Of a DNA stretch of 64,000 nt, positions 19,645 through 32,524 are shown in pieces (position 1 is the stretch's first letter; every line of letters begins with the position of its first letter). A program made the position numbers and the translations under genes. This DNA is from Neurospora crassa OR74A (taxonomy: Eukaryota > Ascomycota > Sordariomycetes > Sordariales > Sordariaceae): assembly GCF_000182925.2 (NCBI RefSeq), contig NC_026505.1, positions 6,372,247 through 6,436,246 on the forward strand, written 5' to 3'. The notes below the pieces were generated by a model. It saw only the letters and a program-made list of their open reading frames with translations, was not told the origin of the DNA and did no database searches.

Positions 19645-21758
19645 ATCGCGACTTGGGCGAATAAAACTCCCCATTTCCCGTTCAGGAAGGCAAATCGAGC
19701 AGGAAGTCAACCAATTCGCACTTTGCATGACTCCTTGTCCCTGTCTTTGCTTGGCAGCTTTTAGCTTCATGCCCCAGTTTGCCCAGCCATCCACTCCGTT
19801 CCCATTGGCGTTGGCATCCATCTCGGTGCCGTGTGTACAACCACGGTCTGGTGCAGAGGAGGGATTGGTCAAGCATGAAATTGGACTGGAGTGGCCGGAG
19901 ACCGGGCAAATACCTCGAGTCAACCCCGTTCGAAGATTCGACAAAATCGAACACATTGAGACAATCGCGCATCACTAGAGTCTACCCTAAAGCCCCTCTA
20001 TCACAGATCGCCCAAATGGTACCTCTAGAGGTAGTGTATAGGCATCTCGTGCTTTACAACATGTTGGCTTCGGGGCAAAAAAACGTGAGACAGCATAGAA
20101 ATTGCACAAGGGCGGCGTTGACGGCCTCCTCGATGCCGAGGGCTGGTCCATAGGTACCCATCATCGTCCACACCTGGGCTGACATGGATGCCCGAGATGT
20201 GGTTTTTCTGCAGGAACAAGGCTGTTTTTGCCACTTCGTAGTACGCTGCTCTTCCAGACCGTGATCGTCGTTCACCTCGGGATTCTGTTTTGGGCGAAGC
20301 TGTCAACAAGTCAATGCGTGTTAGTGGACGGTAAACGGCCTTCCAGAAATTGAAGAGGACATTGTACGGTCGCAATCAAAAATACCACAGCGATAACTTG
20401 GCTCGCTGCACCCAAGAGACAGGCTCGACAGGAACAGGAACACGATAGTGAGACCCTCGGGATTGTCTCACCCCATTATCAGTTTTGTAGGCGTGCCTTG
20501 GCTGTGATAAAGCCTCTCTGTACCACGTGCGTGTGAGACTGTCTCGAAGTTGGGATGCAGATGACGATATCTCCAACTTTCACATTGCTTCTTGCAGCCT
20601 ACCTACGGCATATTAGCATCTTTCCCCGGAGACGCTCAGATGGTGGACTGCCGGCACTTGAGGTCCAAAGAACTGGGGAAGGACTTGCTCAGGACACGAC
20701 CAACTCCCGCACTATCGATTTACATACTGAAGCGGGCCGGCCGGGGGTGGGGGCCATTGCAATGCCCATGTAGCCGATCGCGCCATTGCCACACCCTGTT
20801 CAAGGTCCCAGTCGAACCCTGGCCAAGGGTGGCATCGAGATACGGCAAGCATGACCAGGTCCTTTGAGAATGCCACCCTCCCAAAAGTTCGATAATTCAA
20901 CCAGCTTCCGGTTCGGTGTCCTCCAGTTGTCCATGGCAATCACAGCCGTTGCTTGGCTTCAAAGACACTTGCTCTTTTTAGCCTGCTCGTCTGTGCATTG
21001 ATGCCATGCCTCTAGGTAAATTTGGCTTGGTCGGCGATAACGTCGAGACAAGAGTCCAATATCGACGACTTGCCGAATTTGAAGCACGCCCAATGACAGT
21101 CGCCGGCCGTGATGGACTGCTGCTGTTGGTCCAGGAACAGAAGAATCCTTGATGTGATGCTCCAACACCATTCCCGAAATGTCAGGTACCTCTCGAATCT
21201 CCCGCACTCGGCCAGTCCAATCATGTCGTCCATGTCGACTTTGGATCGGCATCTCTTGCTTTGCTGACTCGAACGGACAGACAACTCGGGAGGGCCCGTT
21301 CTCACGTGTGGGTTCTTGCTGGAGACCAGAGGGTCGTATCCATGATGGACGGCTGTAAATCCCAACCCGGAAGGTGGGTGATTGTCGTCCTGCCCAGATC
21401 GAAGTTACGCGCCGCGACGCCGAGACTTCATGATCCGGCTCTGCGTTTGCGGATCGACATTCTGTCAGCACCTCCATCCGACGCCCAGTATCAACAAGAA
21501 CGGCTTCTCTTGTTTCGGAAGGTCGCTTGAGCATCACGATGGAAGGGACATGAGGAGGTGGAGGATGAGGAAGACGAGGAGAGGAAGAAGAGGATGAGAA
21601 GGACATCTGGTGGCAAAAGTCGAGGATAAATATCATCCAGATCATCCCCCGTTTCCGATTCAATCTCCTCATCACTCCAACCATCCAGCCTTCCTTCAAT
21701 CCTTCCTTCTCGTCTCCCAGCCTCTCAACGGTTCCCGGCCTTTCAAACACCAGCAAAC
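19645..21758. other. Intergenic, subtilisin upstream region
   Basis: No supported gene. The longest frame (20959-21756 minus, 265 codons) overlaps the protease promoter and has no recognisable domain. A perfect 14-bp palindrome TACCTCTAGAGGTA lies at 20020-20033. Confidence 0.4.
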
Positions 21759-23015
<1,257 letters not shown>

Positions 23016-24521
23016 GCGGTTTTTTCCTTTTTTCCCTGTTACCCAAGTCAAAAGAAAAGGATGCAGTCTGGGTAGGACGCGCATCGCATAATGGTTGATG
23101 ATTGGAATGATATGATGGATGAAGGAAATGGATGGATGGATGGATGATGAGTTGAGGTAGTGACCAGATTTGAAGGCTCTGGTTCACAAATTTCTCACTC
23201 ACTCAAAAAAAGTGAGGGATTCTTTTTCTGGATGCACATTTTTGGAAGGATTGGGCATGTAGATAGTTTCCCTCTCTGCTTCTTTTTCGCTAGATCTTTC
23301 CAGCTTGGAACGGATCTTGTTCGAGGGTCTTGGCCAGGCCGTTTACTCGAACTGTTGGCTAGGATTGGTTTGAAGTGAATGAATAAAAAGAGTCAAACAT
23401 TACTTGATTGTTTTGCCTGGTGCTTTTGGTGATGATTGCCTCGCTTGATTGTCCTGAGTCGTCCTTTCGTGTCGCCGCTCACAGTTTTCGATGCTATGCT
23501 AGTTGGGAGGAAGTACAGTCTGAAATTGAAGAGCAGTGCTGGCCAAAACGTCGCGGGAAAAATAGAACAAACCAACGCCAGATCAATGACGCTAAAACAG
23601 GATCGATGTCGCGGCGTGTCCTGGTCCATCAGTAACTCGACGAGAGGAGTCGGACTGAGATGTCGCCCTAACGCATCTTGGGTAAAAGTGGCGGGGTGAC
23701 TGATAGCGGGATAACTGACCCGGTAACTGGAATTGGAGGACCCCTCCATCCACCACACCAAAATCCGGACTTCGCCAAGGAGGCGCACAACGAACGACCA
23801 ATGGGCAAGTCTCCGCGCGAAAGCCGTCGAGCAACATCAGGAAAAGACGAGAGATGGCTTTTGTATGATTGGAAGAAAAGCACGTATGAAACAAGTGGCG
23901 TAGATGTCAACCCAACAAGTCCTTCCTCATCCGCTCAATCGGGATCAGGACGGCGCGAGATGACTGCTCCGAACACGTCTTGCTCAAAGCTCCAGGTGTG
24001 GTGACACGCATCTAGTATGGCGTTGAAGATGACAGGTTGACAGGTTGACAGGTTGACAAAGGGTTGAGGAGAAACGACGTACGTCAAAAGACATAGGGCA
24101 TGGCGATCGAAACGGAAGCAGCCGGGACAAATAGACAAACAAGTACAGTAAATTCAATAATGTATAAACTTCTCGCCTGTCACCGTCAAAGTCAAGATCA
24201 TGCTCTATCATGTCATCGCCGTATCTAGACGCCTCGTGCCCACAGGGCGGGCCATCAAATGCCGTGCCGATCAGTGTCCAACATGGATCGCCATCATCGT
24301 CAACTCCTTGTATAGGCCATGAGACCAATGCTGTATGTGTAAACAGTTCTTCTTCCATGCTTTCCATGCAAGTGAGCAGTGGGTATCGTAGAGGTATCAA
24401 TCATGTCGCAAAAAAAAAGCAGCAACGCAATAACCGAGAAAAGAAGAAAAAGAATCAAGCATCGCAAAACCAACTCCTTCTACTGCCGCGCACATCCAAA
24501 AGATATATGCAAGCCCCGCCA
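23016..24521. other. Intergenic between convergent genes
   Basis: No supported gene. Holds a GGAT tetranucleotide run (23129-23147) just after the protease and 3.5 copies of the 8-mer GACAGGTT at 24031-24058. Confidence 0.45.
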
Positions 24522-26240
24522 TCAATACCAACTGCTCTTCTCCCCGTCCTCAATGCTCCACAGCATCGTACACTTGTCTGTCTGGCACACCTTCCTCCTC
24601 TCCAAGTATTTGAACTTGGGCCCCAGCGGTCCGACAATGTAGTGATACTCGCCAAACAGCCTCCACTGCCTATAGTCCGCCAGACTATAGACGTCATCGC
24701 CCCACGCTCCTTCAAAGTGGAACCAACTTGTTGGAGCCTTTGGATTATCCGCCGCGGGGACCAAGGAGGTGTACTCCTTTGGAGGATCGGAAGGGTTGCC
24801 AAGGTAGGGCGACTGAGGGGATGAGGGTGACTCGGTTTCGTTCAGCCCGGCCTCGTAGTCGTACCAATAGCTGTAGTGGTTGAGAGCAGGGTCCCACAGA
24901 GGACCGCGGTCGGTCACGTCCTTCAGAAGCTTGAACGGCAAGACGTAGGGGTGCAAGCCAGGCGTGGCATACATGGCGTGACTTCCTACTGCCGAATAAA
25001 TCACCGGACGGGGTGGTTTGCCGTTGGGTTGGGCCTTCTTCTCCAAAGCAGGCCAAGCGTAGGCCTTTCCGCCGGCGTGCTCCGACAAAAACATGGCTTT
25101 CGGGATCCCGTTGTCGAAGCGCACCATGCAGTGCTCCCAGTCGCCAACGTGGTTGCCGAAGCGGATGCCCAGCACGGTTTGCCCCAGATTGTACGAGTAA
25201 AAGAAGAACCAGAAGGCGTCCAGAATGCCGGCCCCTTTGTCGACAAGGATGAGCACGGCGGGGCCATTCGAATAACCGCTCGGGTTGGGCTTGTTCTTGT
25301 CTCCGTCGGAAGGGGTGCCGCCAATGGGACGCTGCGGCTCATCGTCACCCTGCATGAAGCGCTTCTCGCGACGCAATGAAGGACCGCCCTTGCGATGCCG
25401 GGGAGCGACGATCCGGTTCGGCGGGTGCTGTTTATCGGCGTCCCACCACGTGTTTCCGTCCGTAGGCACCGTCGGGTTGTTTCCGGGGATTTTCTTGTCG
25501 GGGTTTCCGTCGTGCTCGTCATCACCATCGTCATCCTCATACTCGACGGGGATCCCGGCTCGGTTGTGGAGCCACTCGGGCCTGGATTCCACATCATCCA
25601 TGCTCGTCAGAAAGACGGTGCCGTTCTTGGCGTTGAGCCTAGCGAGACTCCCCAGATCAAGTTCGTCCGTCCTGTTCACCGACCCGTCTTCGTCGTCGAG
25701 GAGGCCCATGTGCTTGACGTGCTCAGCCATGTCCGAAGGCCAAAAATGTTCGCCCGAGTAGAGGTGGACGAGCGGCGCATGATCGAGGACGTACTGGGGG
25801 ACTTTTTGCAGCGTGTCGGAAGACTCGGATCGCTTGCGCTTGAGGTCGACATGGCCTGGCGCATGTTCCCAAGATTCGGTGCCGGGCTTGTTGACAAAGA
25901 CTGCCGCTCCGTCATCGTCCCAGTCACCAACACCGAGCACTTTGGCTATCTCTTCCTTCATGTCGAGGTCAGAGCTGGGACCCCGACCCCAACCGGGCAG
26001 AGTGGGCGCATCCCATCGGATGTGCTGAATACCGCACAGGCCAAGGTATCGGCAGACCTGGCGATCGAACCAGTATGGGGAGGAGTTGACCCATTGTCTG
26101 TCTCGCTTTCGTTCTTCGGCATCGGGAGGCGTAGGATTGAGGTAGCGCGGGAGGAAGGTTAGGACCAAGACGGAGAAGATGGTGAGGGCGGTGACGAAAA
26201 TGGTCGCCCGCCGGAGGGTGTAAATCATGTCTATCGGCAC
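24522..26240 (-). CDS. Vps62-like (DUF946) single-pass membrane protein
   Basis: 572 aa in one exon. An N-terminal transmembrane segment (about residues 11-30, TIFVTALTIFSVLVLTFL) is followed by a Cys/Trp-rich stretch and the Vps62 family signature VPQYVLDHAPLVHLYSGEHFWPSD (~147-170). Later come NHVGDWEHCMVRF, YSAVGSHAMYATPGLHPY and a C-terminal GPLGPKFKYLERR segment. The middle (~225-330) is an Asp/Pro-rich low-complexity insert. Yeast Vps62 is linked to cytoplasm-to-vacuole targeting, but the molecular function of the family is unclear. Start chosen at the first Met before the membrane helix. Confidence 0.88.
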   Translation of the reverse strand: MPIDMIYTLRRATIFVTALTIFSVLVLTFLPRYLNPTPPDAEERKRDRQWVNSSPYWFDRQVCRYLGLCGIQHIRWDAPTLPGWGRGPSSDLDMKEEIAKVLGVGDWDDDGAAVFVNKPGTESWEHAPGHVDLKRKRSESSDTLQKVPQYVLDHAPLVHLYSGEHFWPSDMAEHVKHMGLLDDEDGSVNRTDELDLGSLARLNAKNGTVFLTSMDDVESRPEWLHNRAGIPVEYEDDDGDDEHDGNPDKKIPGNNPTVPTDGNTWWDADKQHPPNRIVAPRHRKGGPSLRREKRFMQGDDEPQRPIGGTPSDGDKNKPNPSGYSNGPAVLILVDKGAGILDAFWFFFYSYNLGQTVLGIRFGNHVGDWEHCMVRFDNGIPKAMFLSEHAGGKAYAWPALEKKAQPNGKPPRPVIYSAVGSHAMYATPGLHPYVLPFKLLKDVTDRGPLWDPALNHYSYWYDYEAGLNETESPSSPQSPYLGNPSDPPKEYTSLVPAADNPKAPTSWFHFEGAWGDDVYSLADYRQWRLFGEYHYIVGPLGPKFKYLERRKVCQTDKCTMLWSIEDGEKSSWY

Positions 26241-27345
26241 CTTCGGATGGTGTGCGAAGGTGTGTTGAGGCAGGACTAAAGATGTTGTTCTATCAAAGTG
26301 GCCGTGTTCATAGATGTCGACGAGAAATGTATCCGTATCCGATTGTTGGTCGAAAAGACCCGTGGCTCAGCCAGGTGACAAGATGGATCTGACCTGCAAG
26401 GGACGAAGGGATGCCGGGTATCGGACTAAGCGGCGGTGGTGCAACAGGTGAGACCAGACCAGGGTGTTTTTGGAGATGAGAGGGAGACGAGGAGGAAAAC
26501 ACGAATGGATCGGAAGAGGACAAAAAAAAGGTAGGATCAACAAACCCTCCGCACCCTCCGCCCAACCAATGTGGTGCGTGGAACTGGGGACACACAAACA
26601 AGGAATGAGTGATCAAGTGGGAACTGGTGACGGGAAGGACGGAAAATGGAAGACTAGAAGAGGTATTGGGGAAAATATGTGATTTTTTTCCCAAAAGAAT
26701 CCGGAGAACAAGAAGAACCTACAAGTTCCCCCACAAGGTCAAGACTGCAAGTGTGAGTGGCCAGACGGGACTGGAATCGGGCATTGCAGTCAGTCCCAGT
26801 GCTGTGTGTGGGTGTCAGTGTGTCAGTGTCAGTGTCTCAGTGTGTCAGTGCCACAGCGCTCCGGTCAGAGTGGGGTCCATGGCTTTTTCAGGGTGCATCA
26901 GGTGCCGTCAGCACTGGTCGCCAGTGGTTCACACTGCTGGAATGGCCACCACCTGGAAATGCCCGGGTGGATTTGCGTCTTTGCGTCACGTCAGCCAAGA
27001 AAGGCGGACCTGCGCCCAGAACAAATCGAAGGCCAATCCACGCATCCGGCACAGTCCCATTGCGCTTAAGCGAGACGTACCTGATACCTTTCAGTACCAG
27101 GCCATTGCGCGGGCAGAGTGTGTAATAAACCCTAATTTTCAGCACATGTACGTGACAAAATACTACTCCGACCCAACCTCACTTATGCAAGCAGATCACC
27201 ATGCATCCCCCACTTGGCTTACTGTATGTACATACGCTACTCTACCTGTCAATGGAGAGATTGTCCGATGCTGCCAACTAGAAACCAACCAACGCCAACG
27301 CCTTGCCAATGCTGCCATCATGGAACTTGTCTCTCTACCAATCCC
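26241..27345. other. Intergenic, no supported gene
   Basis: Promoter side of the Vps62-like gene and 3' side of the TFIIIC gene. A GTCAGTGT-type short tandem repeat lies at 26812-26850. The plus-strand frame 26609-27529 runs through this repeat and into the antisense of the next gene and is not credible. Confidence 0.45.
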
Positions 27346-28791
27346 TCACGCTTCTCCTCCCGCCCCGCTGCTTCCGTCCCCGTTCCCAGTGGCATACTCC
27401 AATGGGTTCGGCGCCCAGCTGGTTTGCGGCACGGGCGGATACAAGCTCGTTGAGTTGTCCTGGGGCTGCTGCTGCTGCTGCTGCTGCTGCATCTCGACTC
27501 CAGCCAAAACATCCGGCGCAACGGGATGAGCCGGAAGCGTCTCTTGTGTCTCGAGCGGCTTGAGGACCGCTTTCCGAGCCCGCGGCCTCCGCACCCTCTT
27601 CTCCATCACCCCCAAGTGCTTGCCCGTCTGTCCAGGCTCCGTCCTCGGCATGTAACCCTCCTCTCCCATCGCCATCCTGCTTTCCCGGTCCTTTCGAAGC
27701 AGTCCCTGCCTCCACCGCTCGTACCTCCCATGTCCGTTTTTTAGTCGTTTTCTTCTGCGCTCTTCGCCCTCGTCCTCCATCATCAGTTTGTTCTGCCTTG
27801 TCTCTAACGGACGGATGGTGACTGAGTCGGTTTCGCCCAGCTTGCGCTTCAGCATAATCAAATCCTCCAGGAAGTGCGCCTGTGGTTGTCGCTGGCCCGT
27901 CTTGTCTCCGCCAATGTGCACGTAGACGCCGTCTGGGCGCTTGTACCGCTCGGGAATATCGTCGTTGCCCCAAGCCGTGATGCTACTGAGTTGTTTGGTG
28001 AGGTTGTTGCTGTTTTGTTCCGCCATCTGCTTCGACTCCAGCCGGACTTCTTTGAAATTGATCCGTGTCGCGCTAGCGGCTAGCAAATCGAGCTTCCCGT
28101 CGCAAAGGTTGCGCAAAGCGGGCAAAGGGGCGTCTGAATCGTGGGGTGTAAAGATCATTTCCGTTCCAATGTTTTCGGACCACGAGCCCTGGAAAATGTG
28201 GTTGCGGTAGGACACCATGGGTTCTTTGGAGTGAAGGTCGAGGATTTGGATCGTTTCGATTTGGTGGGGTGTTGTAGAAGGTGCTTTTGGTTTCTCGGTG
28301 CTGGATGATTGCTTGCTCGTCTCTACGGGTTTCGGGTTGTGGCTCTCGTCTGGTCCTCGTAGTGCTGGGTCAATCACATCGTCCGTCTTGGGGTCGGTGT
28401 TCTGAGCGGCAGTCGAGGGGGCAACGTTTTCGGCAGCTGGGTTCTCGGCGACAGAGTTGTCGATGTTTGGCATGTCTTTTCCCGGCTCGTCTTCGTCATC
28501 GGGACCTTGTAGTTCGGCTATAAGGTCTGGGTTCATCGGACGGGGTTCGGATGTATTGAAGAGCGGGTTGTACCACACTCGGTAACCGTTGCGGGTAGCA
28601 TTGACAATGTCATCTGGATGTTTCTCGAGAAAGTCGCGGACCGAGAGGTCTAGGGTAATGTAGTATGTCTGGTCTGGTCAGTAAAGTCAAGCAGGGGAGC
28701 TGAGGAAATGGTGACGGACTTCTGTTTCCGTAGTCGAGTACTCGTACTCCCACTCGTCCTCGTCCTCGACTGGGGGTACTGTAGAGCCCAT
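27346..28791 (-). CDS. Transcription factor IIIC subunit with triple-barrel domain (TFIIIC_sub6 type)
   Basis: Exon 1 28791-28720 and exon 2 28668-27346 give 464 aa. The 51-nt intron has donor GTCCGT, branch ACTGACC and acceptor CCAG. Splicing joins an acidic start (EDEDEWEYEYSTTETE) to TYYITLDLS, the expected opening of the triple-barrel fold. A long Pro/Ser/Asp insert follows, then IQILDLHSKEPMVSYRNHIFQGSW (about 163-187), the second half of the domain. The rest is basic and ends in an eight-Gln run from eight CTG units (27466-27489). The family helps TFIIIC recruit Pol III to tRNA genes. Divergent from the HIS gene, 454 bp between starts. Confidence 0.8.
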
Positions 28792-29245
28792 GGCGCTTTC
28801 CTTTGACCAAGCTGACCGAGCAGATTGGGGTAGTGGTGAGAGGAAGGACGAAGAGGGCTGGCGGCGTGAAGCGAGAATGAATTGCTCCAGATGATCAAAC
28901 GGGATGCCGAGTTGCTACCGCCGCGCCTGTCCCAGGAAATTTTAGCGGTCAAAACTGGCAAAATCGAGTGCCATGTGCCTGCAGGACGGGAACAGCGGAG
29001 TGCCTTCCCCACTGCTACAGTGCTCGCTAACAAGGGCAGCCACTGATGGGATGCCCCGCCGTCACCAGCGATGGGGACTGCCCACTGGACTGGACCCCTC
29101 GGAGATTTCCACTTTGCAGTGACTCCATTCAGACTCTGACTGTTTGGTTCTGACGCGCCAGGTCTTGACTCACCGGTAAACCAGAACAAAACCCGTCACG
29201 TTGCCAGGTGGACAAACCGGGGAAACCAGACAACAAACACACAAG
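28792..29245. other. Divergent promoter region (TFIIIC subunit / HisH-HisF)
   Basis: 454 bp separating two start codons on opposite strands. No TATA box stands out, and I see no clear TGACTC-type element that I would assign with confidence. Confidence 0.45.
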
Positions 29246-30977
29246 ATGCCGACCGTTCACCTCCTGGATTACGTCGCCGGCAACGTGCGCAGCTTGGTCA
29301 ATGCCATTGAGAGGGTTGGCTACAGCGTCGAGTGGGTCCGGTCGCCGGAGGAGGTTGCCAATGCTGATGTATGCGCCAACCTGAATAGCTTCACGGAAAC
29401 CTGACCATTGCTGACACGAACCTGTTCCCATGTGGTAGAAACTCATCCTCCCTGGCGTAGGCCACTTCGGCCACTGCCTCTCCCAGCTCGCCTCCGCCGG
29501 CTACATGGCCCCCATCCGCGCCCACATCGAGTCCGGTAAGCCCTTCATGGGCATCTGCGTCGGCCTCCAGGCTCTCTTCGAAGGCTCGTCCGAAGACCCC
29601 AACTGCCCCGGTCTGGGTGTCCTCCCCGGCAAGCTCGACCGCTTCGACGACACCTCCAAGTCCGTCCCCCACATTGGCTGGAACGACGCCTCGTGCCCGA
29701 CCAACCCGAACCTCTTTGGTCTCAACCCCGACTCCAAATACTACTATGTCCACTCGTACAAGATGCCCTACACCAAGGGCCAGCTCGAGTCGCAAGGGTG
29801 GGCGGTGGCTACCGGTGTCTATGGCGGCGAGACCTTTATTGGCGCCATTGCCAAGGGCAACGTGATGGCCACCCAGTTCCACCCTGAGAAGTCGGGTGTC
29901 GCCGGTCTGCGCGTCATCCGGGCCTTCCTCGATGGCTCTGGCGCCGCTGCTCTGGCTTCCCACCCTCCCCAGGAGGTCCCCAACGCCGGCGACGATGCCC
30001 TCGTCAGCAAGGAGGGCCTCACCCGTCGTGTCATTGCCTGCTTGGATGTGCGCACCAACGACCAGGGCGACTTGGTGGTCACCAAGGGTGACCAATATGA
30101 TGTCCGCGAAAAGTCTGACGACCGCAACGTCCGCAACCTCGGCAAGCCCGTCGAGATGGCGCGCAAGTACTACGAACAAGGCGCCGACGAAGTGACCTTC
30201 CTCAACATCACCTCCTTCCGCGACTGCCCCGTTGCCGACCTGCCCATGCTCGAGATCCTTCGCCTGACCTCCAAGACCGTCTTCGTTCCCCTGACCGTCG
30301 GCGGCGGCATCCGCGACACCGTCGACACGGACGGCACCAAGGTCTCCGCCCTCGAAATCGCCACCATGTACTTCCAGTCAGGCGCCGACAAGGTGTCCAT
30401 TGGCTCCGACGCCGTCATCGCTGCCGAGGAGTACTATGCCTCCGGCAAGACGCTCTTTGGCAACACGGCCATTGAGCAGATCAGCAAAGCCTACGGAAAC
30501 CAGGCTGTCGTCGTCTCGGTCGATCCCAAGCGCGTCTACGTCCCCAAGCCCGATGCCACGAGACACCACACCGTCAAGACGTCGTACCCCGGCCCCAAGG
30601 GCGAGGAATACTGCTGGTACGCCTGCACGATCAAGGGCGGGCGCGAGACGAGGGATCTGGATGTGGTTGAACTCACGCAGGCCGTGGAAGCCATGGGCTG
30701 CGGCGAGATTCTGTTGAACTGCATTGACAAGGACGGCACCAACAGCGGGTTTGATCTGGAGTTGATCAGGCAGGTCAAGGCGGCCGTGAGGATACCGGTT
30801 ATTGCCAGCTCGGGGGCGGGCAACCCGGGTCACTTTGAGGAGGTGTTTAGGGAGACGACGACGGACGCCGCGCTGGGAGCAGGCATGTTCCACCGTGGGG
30901 AGTATACAGTACAGCAGGTCAAGGAGGAGCTGAAGGCGAGGGGGTTGGTGGTCAGACAGTTTGAGGGAGATCTCTGA
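29246..30977 (+). CDS. HIS7: Imidazole glycerol phosphate synthase, bifunctional HisH-HisF
   Basis: Exons 29246-29368 and 29439-30977 give 553 aa. The 70-nt intron has GTATGC, branch TGCTGACAC and acceptor GTAG. It makes IGP and AICAR from PRFAR and glutamine in histidine biosynthesis. The glutaminase half has the triad C81 (GICVGLQ), H189 and E191 (QFHPEKSG). The cyclase (beta/alpha)8 half begins at [11 protein letters not shown] with D244 and continues through [11 protein letters not shown] and [17 protein letters not shown]. Domain order and length match the fungal fused enzyme. All catalytic residues are present. The symbol follows yeast naming. Confidence 0.96.
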
Positions 30978-31420
30978 GTGAGTAATATAGACAATTTTGC
31001 ATAGCATATAGAAATGAGGTACGATGTCACAGTCAAGGAGCGTGGCGTGGCATGATACAATGTGTAGAGGTATTCCTATCAATCAGCCACTCAGTGAATC
31101 GAAATCTTCCGGTTCAACAAACCGTCCATCAATACATTTCAGAAGATGAGTCATTTCCCCAAACTTGATGCCATCCAGCACCTGACATATGCTCTGAAGC
31201 CCGTCAACGAAGAAGTGAAAAAAAGTAACGAAAACGTACAACTGATGGAAGAAACAGAAACAAAGAAAAAGACTTTTGGAGATGATGCAAAGAAATCCCG
31301 CTTTTCACAGCCAGTCATTCCTCCCCTCCTCCACAATTCTCCATGCTCCTCATCCCGTCTCTTGCCCTTCCTACTCAATGCATCCACATAACACTTCCAT
31401 TCAGTCGTGTCCCATGTGGA

Positions 31421-32524
31421 TTACATCTCCATGCCCATAAACAGCCACCTCCCACTCACTACGTCACAAGTCTTTCCACCAGACCAAAAGTCGAAAGTCG
31501 TCATGGAAAACCCAGCCCATTGCAGCCCCTTCATCAAGGGCACTGCTTCATGGTCGGGGATGGAGCGGTCGAGGCAGATGACCATGTGGGAGCAGGCGAG
31601 GGGGCCGTCGGCCAGTTCGATGAGGGCTACAAGACTGTGTGTCTGTTAGTAGGTGTCGGACAAAGGGAAAAAAAAAGGGGGAAAGGGGGAAGGAAAGGAA
31701 CAACAAAGGGGGAGACTACATACGCCTTCTTCAAATCCCTTCCCTCCACGCTCTGCTCGTCAAAAAAGATCATCAACGTCTTCTCCCCGGTTTCCATTTC
31801 CTCAGCGACAACCCCGCGGAAGCTGGTGCCGCCCACGTAATCCCATAGTTCGATCCAGGAGTCGACGCGGTGCGATCCGTTTCCGGCGACACCGCAAGCA
31901 TCGAAACCATGACGACTCATCAGGTGTTCATCCCCGATTGGATAATCGTCGTATGGCGGGGTCAAAGGAGTGTTGTTGTTGTTGCCGTTGGTTGTTGTGG
32001 TACCATGGTTGGGATGGTTGTTGCAATTGTCGTTGTCGTGATAAACACTAGCCAGGCCCGAGCCCTGCACCGCCGAGTTCTTCTCACCTAGAAGCACGGC
32101 GCGCAATGTCTCGCAAAAGAACCTCTCACATTCTTCCCTGATGCGTAGTGTTGCCCCCCCTCGACGTCCCCTGCTGTTGTTGTGATTACTGCTCCCGGCA
32201 CGTCTGTTGTTGTTTCCAGCAGATGACTTCGCCTTGGCAGTCACCGCCAGCTGGTTGGTTGACGTGTCGAGGGCCGCGAGGGGGGGGCTTGATGGCGGCG
32301 ATGGAAGTCCCGTCGAAGGGACCTCAGGAATACCACTCGGCCCCTGTGACGCCGGTAGTGCAGTAGTGGAGGCCCTTGAGCTGGGCCCCCGGGTAGTTGG
32401 AAACAAGGTAGCAGCTGGCGAGGATGTCGACGGCCTCCATGTGGTGGGGAGGCGAAGCGACGACGTCCTCGCCGTAGTAATTACTACTACTACTAAAAAG
32501 ATTATCCTGTTTCATTGGCGCCAT
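31421..32524 (-). CDS. Ornithine decarboxylase antizyme with programmed +1 frameshift
   Basis: Antizyme binds ornithine decarboxylase and sends it to the proteasome, lowering polyamine synthesis. ORF1 (32524-32327, 66 codons) ends at TGA in the context TAT-TCC-TGA. Skipping one base continues in the next frame from 32325 to 31724. An 89-nt intron (31723-31635: GTATGT, perfect CTACTAAC branch, ACAG) joins the last exon (31634-31421). Total 337 aa. The antizyme fold is clear: CERFFCETLRAVLLGEKN, SWIELWDYVGGTSFRG, KTLMIFFDE, then LVALIELADG, MVICLDRS, LMKGLQWAGF and a terminal WLFMGMEM. A Gly/Asn/Ser-rich insert separates the N-terminal part from the core. High polyamine levels are known to promote the frameshift in this family. 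Confidence 0.93.
32323..32329 (-). promoter_or_regulatory. +1 programmed ribosomal frameshift site of antizyme (UCC-UGA)
   Basis: On the minus strand the ORF1 end reads TGG TAT TCC TGA GGT. The TCC-TGA pair is the classic antizyme shift site, and the +1 frame (GAG GTC CCT) stays open into the antizyme domain. Confidence 0.92.

Noticed and set aside
20959-21756. 265-codon minus-strand frame
   Set aside because: Covers the protease promoter; low-complexity, Arg/Ser-rich, no family resemblance.
25395-26162. 255-codon plus-strand frame
   Set aside because: Antisense of the Vps62-like gene.
26609-27529. 306-codon plus-strand frame
   Set aside because: Runs through a GTCAGTGT repeat and ends antisense to the poly-Gln tail of the TFIIIC gene.
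29391-30179. 262-codon minus-strand frame
   Set aside because: Antisense of the HisH-HisF gene.
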